DNA of 64,000 nt from Xylogone sp. PMI_703 (lineage: Eukaryota; Ascomycota; Leotiomycetes). Each line of letters starts with the position of its first letter. Within the stretch, counting starts at the first letter, position 1. The stretch is taken from contig JAJTUQ010000009.1 in the NCBI GenBank assembly GCA_021399445.1, forward strand, positions 389,501 through 453,500, given 5' to 3'. This document shows, in pieces, positions 34,501 through 46,271 of this stretch. Both the position numbers and the translations under genes were made by a program. The notes below the pieces were generated by a model. The model ran no database searches. It was not told the DNA's origin and worked only from the letters and a program-made list of their open reading frames with translations.

Positions 34501-34900
34501 TCTCCCTAGGTATCGTCAGGTGGACTCTGACCCAGTGAGTCGTCCACGAGGGCCCAAACCTTGCGCTGATATTGGTTTCCCTGAAGTCGTGCAAAATTGC
34601 CTCCTCGAAGCTTGGCCGCTCTTGGCCAGGTGCACTCCAGGAATAGAGCTTGACGTGCGGCTCACCAGAAAACTTATCGCTATACAGGGTGCTGTATTTG
34701 GTTGTCAGCACATCCGCGTGGAATGAATAATTATTAGTTCTGCAACACACTCACGCGAGGAGATTGACCTTGTCATATTGACCAGACTTGTAAAAGAGTT
34801 CGATGCGGTCTTTGAGAATACTGGTCTTTGGGACACCAACTGGCTTGTGAGCCAAGAGAGGATAGCAACTTTGGCTCCAGTAAGCACCGTTGCCACACAT
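31530..34900 (-). CDS. alpha-mannosidase, glycoside hydrolase family 38 (vacuolar/cytosolic AMS1 type)
   Basis: Minus-strand exons 34900-34755, 34691-32933 and 32876-31530 join to 1083 aa, the usual size of fungal AMS1-type enzymes. Landmarks are YPLLAHKPVGVPKTSI at the N-terminus, GPSWTTHWVRVHLTIP in the N-terminal beta-domain, the zinc-site motif GHCHIDTCWLWPWAETKRK, the nucleophile Asp in FWLPDTFGYSSQLPQL, and YFELHRGTYTTHA with FHDCLPGSSIEM in the helical domain. The frame could extend up to 35074, but homology begins near 34880, so ATG 34900 was chosen. No signal peptide is seen, as expected for enzymes delivered to the vacuole by the Cvt/autophagy route. It degrades free mannose oligosaccharides. 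The divergent neighbour is an Atg22-like transporter. Confidence 0.92.
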
Positions 34901-36016
34901 AGTGCGAGAAGTGTGACAAGGAGAGGGAGATGCGGACGATGAGCTGCCTTGAGATTGCTGATCTGGAGCAGCAGTTAATGAGGTTAATGAGGCACAATGG
35001 TTGGCGATGCGGCAAAAATAAACAAATAAAGAGATAATATATTGTGACACTAATACAGTTTGAATGTATTGCATAACTGCTATGTATAATATGGGTGTTG
35101 GCTGTGAATCTATCTAAGTGTCGACAGATATCTAGTCGGATATCTGCTAATAACTAGAGAGGAAGTGACGAAGCCTCAATAATAATACTTATCTCCTAGA
35201 TAAATTTTATAGAACCCGGCCTTTACTTTGTGGCACCGTGGTTGTCCCATGAGCCAACTGTACATGCACACAAGCAGTACATTCCAGCATATGTCCGATA
35301 CTGGGCGTAGAAAGTGGTAGCGCGCTGTAGAGAGTACCATCTACTGGACTGATGTCGGAATATGTCGACCCAGATCGTACCCCCGAATAGATGCTAGTCT
35401 AACTACATCTCGTACGAATCATCATCTCCTTTTCCCACCCCAAAATTACTAGACGGCTTTTGGGGATGGAATTACTGCCTCAAACAGCGCAAGCCTAGCT
35501 AGTGTTGAGAGCTTTGTAATACTATCCAATCATAATGTGATTTAGGTTAATTTGTCGGGTATTCTGTCGGCTAGTCACTCGGTGCTTCGACCAGGTAATT
35601 CACTCGCCTTGGCGGGTTTACGGCTAGTCGTGCTGGGAATCAGACTGAGATGGACCTTTAGAGCCGCGATCTCAACTGTGCATAGTCAACCTTGGATTCA
35701 TTTTAGGGTTCTATAGAGTCACGCTCTCATTTTATTGGGTTAGTAGGATCTATTGGATTATCTCTGAGTCTGGACGAGCCATGTCGCCTCTCCCCGCCTT
35801 CACCAGCGAGCGGCGAATCATCCCCATTCGGTACGGCTAAGCCAGACCTCAGTTTTACTGACCGTCTTATTACCCCAGGGCCCTTTTGTGGGGGTGACGC
35901 TAATGTTATATAGTTGGTAACTTATCAGAGGTATAAAGTGTGCCACTTTCTGCCTTTGACACCATAAGCATATCCCTTTCGGACTTGCACTCTTTTCCTA
36001 TCTTCACAGCTGCATC
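34901..36016. promoter_or_regulatory. divergent promoter region of the mannosidase and Atg22-like transporter genes
   Basis: A 1.1-kb region between two divergent genes. The block at 35569-35641 has GGCTAGTCACTCGG, then TTGGCGGGTTTACGGCTAGT, then GGGAATC, closely related to the repeats at 27457-27630. A TATAAAG lies at 35932, 85 bp before the transporter ATG. CGGCGAATC and CGGTACGGCTAAG elements occur near 35815-35845. Confidence 0.5.
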
Positions 36017-38392
36017 ATGGCTAACCAGTCCGAGACTACTAATATCTCCCTTTCAGCTTACGGGAAGAACGACACCCATATAACAAGCTTCACAACCAAC
36101 GCCCAAAGCGATAAAAAAGAGAAAGAGAATGACCTGGAACATCTGGAGAGAATCGATAGTATCAAGCTAGATAGTTCCACTACGAATCTACAAAAGCATG
36201 CTGCCATTGCCGCCATTCAACAGCAGCATACGATTCCTACAACAGGAAAGCAAATTTCCACCAGCAAGTGGGAATATATTTTTTTCTGTGTCTTCAGTAA
36301 GTATGGACTGAAGCAGTCATAATTGTTGCAGCCAGTCTGATAAAGATATACAGACTTCTCAAATGCCGGTGCACGTTAGTGGTACTATTCTGCCACCTCT
36401 CCGGTGTAACTGACTATGTGGTACTTAGCTATCAATGCAAATGGCGGTGCTTTACGGCAAGCTCTTCTGAACCAGCAGTTCCCTGACGGCAAAGTACCTT
36501 GGAGTGGACGAACTCTGCCCAGTGAGTCGAGTCCGTAGCATATCGTGTAATTTAAACTGAACTGTTACAGTGAACTCAATGCTTCTCGACGTGACCGGTA
36601 TTCTCTTCGGCGCCCAGCTCGCCGTCCTGCTCACCATTGGCCCTTATGCGGACTACGGCAATTGGCGGCCTTGGATCATGATCAGTAAGATTACAGCAAC
36701 GTCAATATATTATAGCTTAAGGTTAACTTCTAACTCAACAGTTAGTGAAGTAATTCTGTATGGTACTCAGTTTGGTATGTGCGGCACCACGAAACCATAT
36801 CAGTGGCAAATCGCTCAGGGTCTCTTTGTCGCTGGATCACTTGGTATGTTTAAGCTTCATTGCTCTTTTCATCTTTACGGATCGCTCGTCCAGTTCCATC
36901 TGGTGCTTAGTATATACAAACTTGAACCACAATTGACGGAAATTTCGGGATAGTTACAAACGTAACAACGGCGTTCTACGCCGCTACTTTTCCAGGCTTG
37001 GCTTATAACCTGCGTAAACTGACTGAATCAGAGAAGATGGTCCAGGCTGGTACTAAATCGTAAGCTCTCGAAACTCGCTAATTGTCCCTTTATGAGAACG
37101 ATACTTAGAATTATTAGGCCCGAAGAGCATGCAAAACTTGACTCTTATGAACGATCCAAAGTGAGTTACATGACGTATCTTTCTATAATATATAAAGAAA
37201 CAGCCTACATGTAACACCGATGGCCTACATTTGTTAATACAGACGCTCTTACATTGTTGACATGTTATATAGTTTTACAACACTGCCAATATCACCGCTT
37301 CGGCCCTCGTTGTTGCATTCTATGGCATTGCTATGGGTATCTCTGCCAGAGTTGGTTACAACACACAGAGTCAACTTATCCACTCTTATCAAGTTCTCAT
37401 GGCCTACTTCGGTGCGATAACCGTCCTCTGTACGGTTCCATTCTTCATAGCTCAGAAACACCGGCCTGGACAGCAGCTACCTGAAGGTACAAAGTGGTGG
37501 AACGTCGGTTTTCTGTAAGTGTAGTTCGAAATTCCTTGTGTTATGTCACTAACTATTATTAGGCAAGTATGGAGCGCGCTAAAGAGTATTCGACAGCTTA
37601 AGCAGTGTTTGATTTATCTATTTGCTTATTTCATGATTCAAGAGAGTGAGACCAAATGTGTGACTCCAGTTGCACGAAATAAGCTAATGCTTGTGAAGGC
37701 TACGGGACTTTCTATAACCTTATTGCTATCCTCCAGAATGAGTGAGTCTGCGTCTCTCTATCAGAGAGTTCTTCAAGGCTGATATAGCGCATAGAACCGT
37801 CAAATACGACCCTTTGCTACTAAACGCCATGGCTCTCTGTGCCGATCTTGGAGGCGGTCTTGGCACGGCTTTTATGCTTCTCTTGCAGAAGAAATTCCGC
37901 ATCTCCGTTAAGGCAGGCGTCTTCTACGGTGCGTGTATGACTCTGCTTCCCAACCTATGGGGCGGAATTGGTTACTTTACCGAAACCATCGGTTTCCATC
38001 ACGTTTGGGAATTCTGGTTCGTGCAGTTATGGAACTTCCAGCTCGCCGCTTGGGGAACATATCAAGTAGTCATGATCACTGAGGTCGTTCCGGCTCCCAA
38101 AGCCTACATGTTCTTTGCATTATTTAACACTGTAGGCAAAACTTCGGGTTTTATTGGCCCTTTCATCTCATCCGCCATTGTTAATCGAGCAAATGGGGCG
38201 ACCAACGCGGCATACTGGTTTCTCTTTGCCATGGGTAGTACGGGCGTCATTGCACTATGGTTCGTCGATACTGATAAAGCGAAGAATGATATAGCAAAGT
38301 ACCTCGGGCGGGAGGCTAGCGAATATTATAGTGAGAAACAAAGAGAGGATGCGAGAAGAAGGAATATAAAGAGTATAATATATGATTATTAA
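36017..38392 (+). CDS. Atg22-like MFS transporter (vacuole effluxer family)
   Basis: Eleven exons keep one frame: 36017-36296, 36354-36374, 36429-36521, 36571-36684, 36742-36843, 36954-37059, 37118-37160, 37273-37514, 37563-37645, 37699-37741 and 37765-38392, giving 584 aa. A polar, Ser/Thr-rich cytosolic N-terminus of about 85 residues precedes the membrane part. Atg22-family landmarks are LLTIGPYADYGNWRPWIMI, EVILYGTQFGMCGTTKP, NVTTAFYAATFPGLAYN, SPEEHAKLDSYERSK, YGTFYNLIAILQN and the C-terminal KTSGFIGPFISSAIVNRANG. The family exports amino acids from vacuoles, and many filamentous-fungal paralogues are plasma-membrane transporters of unknown substrate. The 21-nt second exon is unusually small, and the 112-nt seventh intron may hide another short exon. 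Confidence 0.85.
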
Positions 38393-38639
38393 TAATAAGT
38401 AATTATTTTATAATAATATCAAATAGAAGACTTCTATTTCAAGCATAATATAATTTGTTCAACACTATGGTGGCTAGAATAGTAGTGCTTTACAAAAACT
38501 TTTTCTAATTTTTATGTTTTATAAAATTCTTAAGTTGAATGTAGATGACTCTAACCCATGGAAGACGCCCTTCAAGGTCTCAGCAGTTCTATATTACCTC
38601 AATATATTAAGTATGAGACCCTCCATCAAAACTATGCAG

Positions 38640-40779
38640 TTACATAAACTCTTGCCAGAATTGCTCGTCTAGAAATTCAAAAACGTTTATTCCAGGACCA
38701 GAGACACCATCTTCTAGAGTTCCAGGTATAGCAGTTTCATTGTCGGCCAAGGATGATCCACCTGTAATGCCTGAGTGGCGTGACTGCTCCGCTAGTTTCC
38801 TCTCATAGGAATATTTCACATGTTGTAACCGTGGGGGAAGGTTTATAATTATTTCAGGCAGCGCCTTTGAATATGATTCGTTGTCCACTTGTTGTGAAGC
38901 GCATCTTTTAGCCTCTTCAAGCTGTTGTATGAGTGTGTCAATCAAGTTAGAGAAGTCAATGATACTCCGTACATAGTCCAGGTCCCAACCATCACCTACA
39001 AAAAGTGATAACTTTAAAAGTGTTATAATCGCATGGCCAGCCTGCGTCCAGATTGTGTATGGACTATAAACGTATGCAGATATTGGAAAGGAGGCCATAG
39101 TATCGAAGAAATTCTTTGTAGAACTTAGGCAAGCGAAGAGTATGTCGAGGCGAGTAAATGGGTAGTTCCCATCTTCAAGTGTATTCGGATTTTCACCAAG
39201 TGCAATCTCATAAAGGTATATCTCAATATTGCAGTAGTGCATCAGAAGTATAGTTGCTTCTTTAGTCAACACCGATCCTACGGTACCAAATGGAGATAAT
39301 GGACTCACAGTTGAAAGAGGTATCGACCGGTAGCAAGTCCTTTTGCAACTTTGATTCACTCTGTAGAGATTTGACGTATGCTCCGATTGGAGTAGACAAA
39401 CCAACAGGGTGTGTGAAATCTATCATTGCGAGAGTGCGCCCAATCTTGTCTGACAAGCGGTGAAGGTTCATTAGTTGCACAATATATGTATCACTTGGGT
39501 ATTCAGCAGCTTCAGTAAGAGCATTACAACATTCATCCGCATATCGAGAATAGCGTATTGGGTCTATATCCCTCGCGCAGATTGATACTCTAGGTAAAAA
39601 TTAGAAGAAAAATCACCTAAAAAATACTATGTCAAAATTATTGCATACATTGAAGAGATGTAGAAGCATCCGAGGAATGTCCTTCGTTCTTCTAGGGTTC
39701 GAGCTGGAGGAGCCCGGTGTTCTAGGCTCAATTGCCGATCAGAACCTATTGGAAGCTTTGAATTTCCCCTCAGAGAAGGAGCTTTATGCAGACCCAGATC
39801 CATCATCATTGAGGTCATTAAATAAACAAGATTTGTGAGTTGAGGTCCCAACTTTAAATGAAAATGATACCTACATCCATCGAGTTTTGTTAGTTGATTA
39901 TTTGTCAATATATAGGAATAGAACGAACCATGATATGTAGAGCATGATACATTGGAGCAAATCAAGACTCTGTATGCCTTTTACTAACGTATGGTAGCTC
40001 ATAAGCTCTCTGAGCTTTTTTGCTATGCTAGATTGCCGATCAAAGTCATGCCCGCAGCTCATCATTAGGATTGCTATGTTAAGAAATGGTCTCGTTTGCC
40101 TGAGTTCTGCCGGGCTAACAGTGGAAGGTACGATAATAAATGGAATTTGAGGAGCCATGTCGTTGTGAAAGTGGGTGATCATGGAAATGGATTCACTGTC
40201 ATTCTCTACGAAATATTGAGCACATGCTGCTGGATCAAAGAAGCCCGGTTGACTGAGAAAAGAAGAAGTGGAAATCAAGGGATTGCTGTCCACATTTCTC
40301 GTGCCTTCGATTCTACCAGACGCTTCAAGGATTGCAGTCACACCGTCTAGCTTTGCTTCTAATCTTGCGACATCCCTACATCAATAGCAGTCACATAAGT
40401 TTCTTGTAGAGTAAAAAATGCATAACGCTGGTGCATGTGTTTTATTCACTTACAGCGTCTTGGGTTTCTTTCGTTTATGTGTACCAGGCACCTGTATGGA
40501 ACACTGCTTGTTCAAACGTTGACACCTGTCTAAAGGCTTAGCCAATGCACTAGAATTTGGCATTTATAAGCAGTAGTAATACCTCTTACACATAAGATCA
40601 CCTTTATCTTTCTCGCATCTGACTTTCGAGCGGGCACATTGGATACACGCGGTTGGCAAGCGGACCGCAGCGCCTTCGCTGGTAGGGGATGCAGTCGGAG
40701 TCGAACGGAGCATTGGATATGAGGTAGGATAAGCAAGCTCACTTATGTAAGGATCTTGACCGATTTTTCGAGTCTGCAC
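38640..40779 (-). CDS. Zn2Cys6 transcription factor, one exon junction unresolved
   Basis: Minus-strand exons 40779-40583, 40525-40454, 40375-39929, 39870-39649 and 39589-about 39330 join in phase, followed by a last exon ending at 38640. The zinc cluster is split by the first intron: C-x2-C-x6-C-x8-C in exon 1 (ACIQCARSKVRC...LMC), then the rest in exon 2 (KRCQRLNKQC). The linker VPGTHKRKKPKT and coiled stretch DVARLEAKLDGVTAILEA follow. The TF domain shows LQCIMLYISWYHFHLKLGPQ and ERRTFLGCFYIS, and RDIDPIRYSRYADECCNAL. Between DLLPVDTSF (39310) and KEATILLMHYC (39270) the obvious GTGAGT donor gives a TAA with either acceptor, so this junction may use another site or the gene may be broken. 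It is divergent from the MFS gene, 310 bp apart. Confidence 0.75.
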
Positions 40780-41089
40780 TCCATATGTACCGAAGGCACT
40801 GCATCAATGCAATAAGATAGAGGTAGTCATGAGAGGTTAAGTTTAGCAGTGTCAGGTGTTGTGGCGCGATCGGAGTCGGCATTCCGTGTCCGATTCCGCG
40901 ACCCCTGAATTACAACAATTGGTCCAATCCATGATACGGTAAATGTTAGACTTTTGGAAGGCAAAAAGATGGAGACGGAGCAATCGGAGCAGGTAAAATC
41001 ACGTATAAGGCTGTGTGACATTCTTAAATCCGTGCTCCTTCAATGCAGATATAGTCGAAACTTGACCGTAACTGGATGGTCTAGACAAA
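40780..41089. promoter_or_regulatory. short divergent promoter, regulator/MFS transporter
   Basis: 310 bp between divergent ATGs. CGGAGTCGG occurs at about 40871-40879 and CGGAGACGGAGC...CGGAG near 40970-40990, CGG-rich half-sites of the kind bound by Zn2Cys6 proteins. The inference is that the regulator controls the exporter and possibly itself. Confidence 0.45.
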
Positions 41090-43221
41090 ATGGCACGGAG
41101 TGACAATACCAAGTTAACAACAGAAAATGGCTCTACTATTTCAAACCAGCCAAATCTAGAGCAAAATGAGGAGCAGATAAAGTCTGATAGAACAATGATG
41201 GATAACGAGAAAACCAATTCAGAAATGCCTCTAACTGGTTCTAAACTCTATGTTCTCTTTGCGGCCATCTTCTCCTCGGTGTTAATTATGGCGCTCAATG
41301 GTTCTATTGTAGCAACAGTCAGTCCAGGATTATAATGCTATCAGAAAGCGCATGAGCCGAATACTAACTTATTCCGGCAGGCAATTCCCAAAATCACCTC
41401 TCATTTCAATTCTCTTGAAGATATCGGCTGGTATGGATCCGCATATCTTCTTTCCACGTGGGTTTGACTTTGGCTATATGCACTTATACACCGTGCTAAT
41501 GTCTATTTCAGATGTTCTCTTCAGCCTATTACTGGCAAGATTTATACCCACTTCCCCACTAAGGTCAGGCCGCATTCTAAGCCCAGGAAAGTAGCTGGGG
41601 ATCTTCTTGCTTACATGGAGAACTCTAGCAAACTTATGTGACTTTCCTCTCTATATCGTTCCTTGGGTCACTTATAAGCTCTGTCGCTGTCTCCTCAAAA
41701 ATGTTTATTGTTGGACGAGCCGTGCAAGGTATTGGCGGTGCAGGAGTCCTGAACGGAGCCTTCACGGTCATCGCAGCTACAGTAGCAAAGGAGAAGAAGG
41801 CCGGTAATGATAACAATAAAACAACGTATCGTATATAATTCTGATTATTGTGGTGCAGTTTTCATAAGTGTCGGCATTGCAATATCAACTGTTGGATCGG
41901 TAGTCGGACCCTTGATAGGCGGTGCACTAACACAGCACCTTTCATGGAGATGGTGTAAGTATTTCATTGCCAAAATGGTTATGCGTGATCCACTGATACT
42001 TGTATCAATCTAGGCTTCTACATCAACCTACCAACTGGCGGCCTTGTACTTCTTATGCTCGCATTCTTGAGCATCCCAGAACAGATAGAAAAGAAATCTA
42101 TTGACCGGAATATCAAGCATATACTTACCGAGTTAGACCTCATGGGCTTCGTACTCTTTGCTCCGGCCTGCATCATGCTGCTTCTTGCGATGAACTGGGG
42201 TGGGAATGAATATAAATGGTCCTCATCGACAATTATTGGATTATTCTGCGGTTCGTTCGCCACCTTTGTCACTTTTGGAATATGGGAAATTCGTCGTGGG
42301 GAGAGTGCAATGATACCGCCACATATACTTCGCATTCAGCTCGTTATTTTTGGTTGCATGACTTCTGCCTTACAGATGGGATCGGTAATGCTACTCTCAT
42401 ATTACCTTCCCCTGTGGTTTCAGGTTGTCAAAAATGCTAGCCCAACAATGAGTGGCGTTATGATATTACCTACTGCCATCTCTCAAATTTTTGGCTCAAT
42501 ATTTGCGGGAAGATTTGGTAAACCTGTCATCCTTTTACCGGTGGATGAGATAACGAATTACTTTGCTAACTCCTCGTAGTACAATTTATAGGATATGTGA
42601 CCGCATGGGCATTGTGTGGGAGTATGTTAACAACGGTTGGCGCGGGGTTAATAAGTACATTCACTCCATCAACAGGAGCAGGCGGGTGGATCGGATATCA
42701 GATTCTCATTGGTACAGGCAGAGGCTCGGTTTTGCAGATGGTGAGAAAACGCGCTTGAATATTCTCTAGCGTAGCTAACACTGTAGGTTCAAAGCCTATT
42801 ACAGCAATCCAGTCATTCCTCCCGGCCAAAGATGTCTCTATCGCAACCGCGCAAGTTTTCTTCTGGCAGTACCTTGGGGCATCAGTGTTTCTTGCTATCG
42901 GTCAAACCATCTTTACGAACAGTCTGCGGTCATCTCTAAATACGTACGCTCCTAGTGTCAATGTTGATAGCATAATTGATCTGGGAGCGAGCGCTGTGAG
43001 ATCAAACATATCAGGAACAGACCTCAAAGAGGTCATACATGCATACAACCATGCGATTATAAGCACATTTGTAAGTATTAGAAACATGTTTGATTGACAA
43101 GGTAGAACAATACCATTTTGCTAACCATCTGATCTAGTACCTTTCCATAGGCGGATCAGGTGCTGCCTTCTTTACAAGTCTTGGTCTGGGGTGGAAAAAG
43201 CTTCCAGGTAAAGATAGTTAG
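41090..43221 (+). CDS. MFS multidrug/toxin efflux transporter (DHA2, 14-TM type)
   Basis: Nine exons join in phase: 41090-41317, 41381-41457, 41512-41563, 41629-41803, 41859-41954, 42014-42517, 42580-42740, 42795-43070 and 43138-43221, giving 550 aa. A 45-residue polar N-terminus is followed by [20 protein letters not shown] (TM1), then [20 protein letters not shown] and [39 protein letters not shown] is the antiporter motif C region, followed by [10 protein letters not shown]. This is the signature set of 14-TM drug:H+ antiporters such as the aflatoxin-cluster pump AflT. The eighth exon was started at 42795 ([10 protein letters not shown]), because the nearer acceptor at 42786 shifts the frame. 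Likely at the plasma membrane, exporting a toxic acid or intermediate. Confidence 0.85.
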
Positions 43222-43328
43222 ATGTTTTCGAGAAATATCAGATAGACCAAAATACGTGGAAATAATTATCGATTCTTTGATATAATAGTAGGGAGAATAC
43301 TACTAGCTAGGTGGTAGACGCACAAAGT

Positions 43329-44964
43329 TTAAGACTCCATCCAAGTTATGGACTTGTAATACAGAAATTCGTCCAGCCCCTGATACCCATTGAATCTGCC
43401 AAAACCACTCTGCTTAACACCCCCGTGTGGGAGGGCAAATTCGTCGTGTACTGTCATGGAGTTAATGTGTACCGCACCTGAGTCTAGAGCGTCAGCAATG
43501 CGAAATCCGGCCCCTAAATCCTGTGTGAATATGGATGCTGAAAGACCGTGATCGGTGTCGTTCGCCAGCTTCAGAGCCTCCTCCTCAGTCTCGAAAGTAT
43601 AAAGAGAGACACTAGGCCCGAAGGATTCCCCTTTGTACAGATCCATCGACTTATCGACGTTCGTGAGGACGACTGGCCGCATCTTAGTTTCGACATCCTC
43701 ATGTTCAGTAGATGGAGTGCTAAATAAGTTCAGAGACTTGGCACCCTTGGAAAGGGCGTCTGCTACCAAATTGCGGTTGCGTCTGGCTGACTGGGCCGTG
43801 ATGATGACCGGAGTTGCTTCTGGAGACCCGAAATTCTGATCGATGGTTTCTGCAAGTATCTTCTGAAAGTCACCGGCTATTGAGGAGTGCACAAGGATGC
43901 GTTCTGTCGACATGCATATTTGACCCGCCTATACGTTTCGTCAATTTCTCCAGTGCTAATTGATATATATTTCAACTTACGTTGGTGAAGGCGCCTCTGG
44001 CGCAATGGAGCGCGGCTTTCTTCAAATCAGCATCTCGGAGAACGATAGCGTTTGCCTTTCCACCAAGCTCCATCAACACGGGCTTCAAGTGCTTCCCGGC
44101 AGTCGACGCAATGATGCTGCCAACTTTACTACTACCGGTAAAATTGATCTTCTTCATGTGTCGATTCGCAATCAGACCCTCGGTGATGGTAGCAGCATCT
44201 GACGGACGGCTGAATATTAAATTCAGACAACCATCTGGAAGACCAGCCTCTCGGAAGACGTCTGCAATCGCCCAGTAGCAGTGTGGCGAAAATTCAGAAC
44301 CCTTCAGAACCGCCGTATTACCGGTGGCCAGAGCGAAGGTGACAGAGCGGAGACCAAGATGATACGGTGCATTCCTAGTTTCTCCAGTTAGCATTGCAGA
44401 AATGGTGTGGCTTTCGGTGGGCGCCGAAGCTCACCAAGGCGCAATTCCTAAATTAACTCCATACGGTCGCTTCAAGACCATGGCTCGCGTGTCTTCGTGG
44501 ATGGAGTCTGGAACTTGACCTGTAACAGCACCAGCAATGCGGCCTGCTACGTCCTTCAACCCTTCGATAGCTAGGCCTATAATAAAGTTTTGGTAGAACT
44601 CGTCGGCTCCAATCTCCTGGTTGATGTAATGCTCAAGTTCATCTCTGCGCTTCTCCATCACATTGGCAGCGGCGAGGAAAATGTCGCGACGATATGAGGG
44701 CTTTGTCTTGGCCCATTGTGAGAAGGCTTTCTGTGCAGTCTCGATGGCATCGTTGGCATGCTGCTGGGAAGCTGACGAGCAAGTCCAAATCTCTTTGCCT
44801 GTGAGCGGACTGACTACAGGGAAAGTGACTTCGCTGTTGACATCTTTCCCGTTGATGACTAGGGGGATGGGCTTTTTGGTAGAGAAGCCCCGTGATAGCG
44901 AAGAAATTTGAAGATGTGAAGCCGGAAGTATACGGCCTTGTGGCAAACTTAAGCTGATCCTCAT
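43329..44964 (-). CDS. NAD(P)-dependent aldehyde dehydrogenase, salicylaldehyde/vanillin dehydrogenase-like
   Basis: Minus-strand exons 44964-44435, 44374-43981 and 43928-43329 give 507 aa. The start at 44964 yields MRISLSLPQGRILPASHLQI and then SRGFSTKKP, a basic, Ser-rich leader typical of mitochondrial presequences. The frame extends upstream to 45093 but that part looks unrelated. Catalytic Glu279 lies in VLMELGGKANAIV and catalytic Cys313 in GQICMSTERILVHS, restored by the second intron. FTGSSKVG is the Rossmann turn. The closest family picture is the fungal salicylaldehyde/benzaldehyde dehydrogenase group, so oxidation of an aromatic aldehyde to its acid is likely. It converges on the MFS gene with only 107 bp between stops. 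Confidence 0.88.
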
Positions 44965-46271
44965 CCTCCAGATTCCAACAAACTGGTCATATGAAATAAC
45001 TCCAGTAAGATCCACAATTGTAAGAAGTATGAAAGTATTATTACGACTAAGTAATAAATCCAGAGTGGGAAAGGTATTATAGAAGTCCCACACAGATACG
45101 CCCTAAACAAGCCACATAGACTGGATTTTCCTGGGCTATAGACATCCGTTTTAATAAGCAAACAATAAGCAAACAATAATCATCAGGTCCAGTAGTTCTG
45201 TGCACAATAAAGGCCCGGAACCTAAATGCGGAAGGTTGATGTAGACAAAGCCAAACGGTGATTCTAATTATGGCCGGAACGGACATATGCCGGTTCCACT
45301 TGCGGTCTCCCTATTGATGTAAAAAGTAGCGATCTTCTATCTTCAGCTCAGCACAATGTGCATTTTATTTTCATAGTCACTTATACCCTTTTACTTTTAC
45401 GTACTGGCACATACCCGAGCTAGATCCTAGCTGCGCCCAGCTCCGTAAATAACAGCTGCAAGGTTCTGCTTTAAAAACCATAATACCATATTGTATACCT
45501 GATATGTATGTATTCATGGCTATAGAGAGTTTTATCATAGATAATTACTCTTCCTTATTTTTCATGTGGTCATTTAGCCTTAATTGTGTATACCAGAAGG
45601 CTTTCATCCTATTCAATACCCAAAAGTTAATGATTATGATTATAGCCTTGCTATTTGCAGCGTCTAAGCTCTTGTCATATCTTGTCATATCGTTGGCCCC
45701 TGTTGAGGTATAATTAGAAGGCGGTTTGACTAGAGATCACTGGTTGACTAGCAGGTCCTACCCACTACTCATGACGTATAATATCGGCCAACACAGCTAT
45801 ACGCGTACTTTTATGAGCTATTCTGGTTTGGGTATTATTCTCAGAAGAAATGCCGAGTTAGGTAAGCTAGCCACTTTGAGGCTTTTAGAAAGGCGGAACT
45901 GAACTAAATCGCCGTCTCATAGGTTAAAGCTAGGACGGAGCGCCTTCCGCCAAGCTAGTAGGAATGAAGAGGCATTGAAACGTCCTTAGGAACGCTTCCG
46001 ATCAGGTCCGGACTTGCACCCAATTCGCTACTCTGAGCCATCTTATCCCAATATGGTAGCCAGAGATTCGAGATACGATCGTGGCCAGCTTGTAGCTATA
46101 AGAGTTGAGTATAATCGCCAAGCATCTACATAAGACTATTCAAATCATTACAGAGCAGTTAGACCGTGATTGTGAATCTTTTCATACCACATCTTGTGGA
46201 TAGCCATTATTAAGTGTTTTAATTGGAAGTAACTCCAAATTTTCCCCAACTGATAAAACTGAACTCTCATC
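44965..46271. other. divergent intergenic region, ALDH and ThDP-enzyme genes
   Basis: About 1.3 kb between divergent starts. It contains several short frames without recognisable content (for example 45504-45713, AT-rich and hydrophobic). No repeat or RNA gene seen. Confidence 0.5.

Noticed and set aside
34901..35074. Upstream extension of the alpha-mannosidase with a hydrophobic segment (YIISLFVYFC)
   Set aside because: AMS1-type enzymes lack a signal peptide, and homology starts after the ATG at 34900; considered 5' UTR.
45504..45713. Hydrophobic 69-codon frame in the ALDH/ThDP intergenic region
   Set aside because: AT-rich DNA gives Phe/Ile/Leu-rich frames by chance; no start context, no family resemblance.
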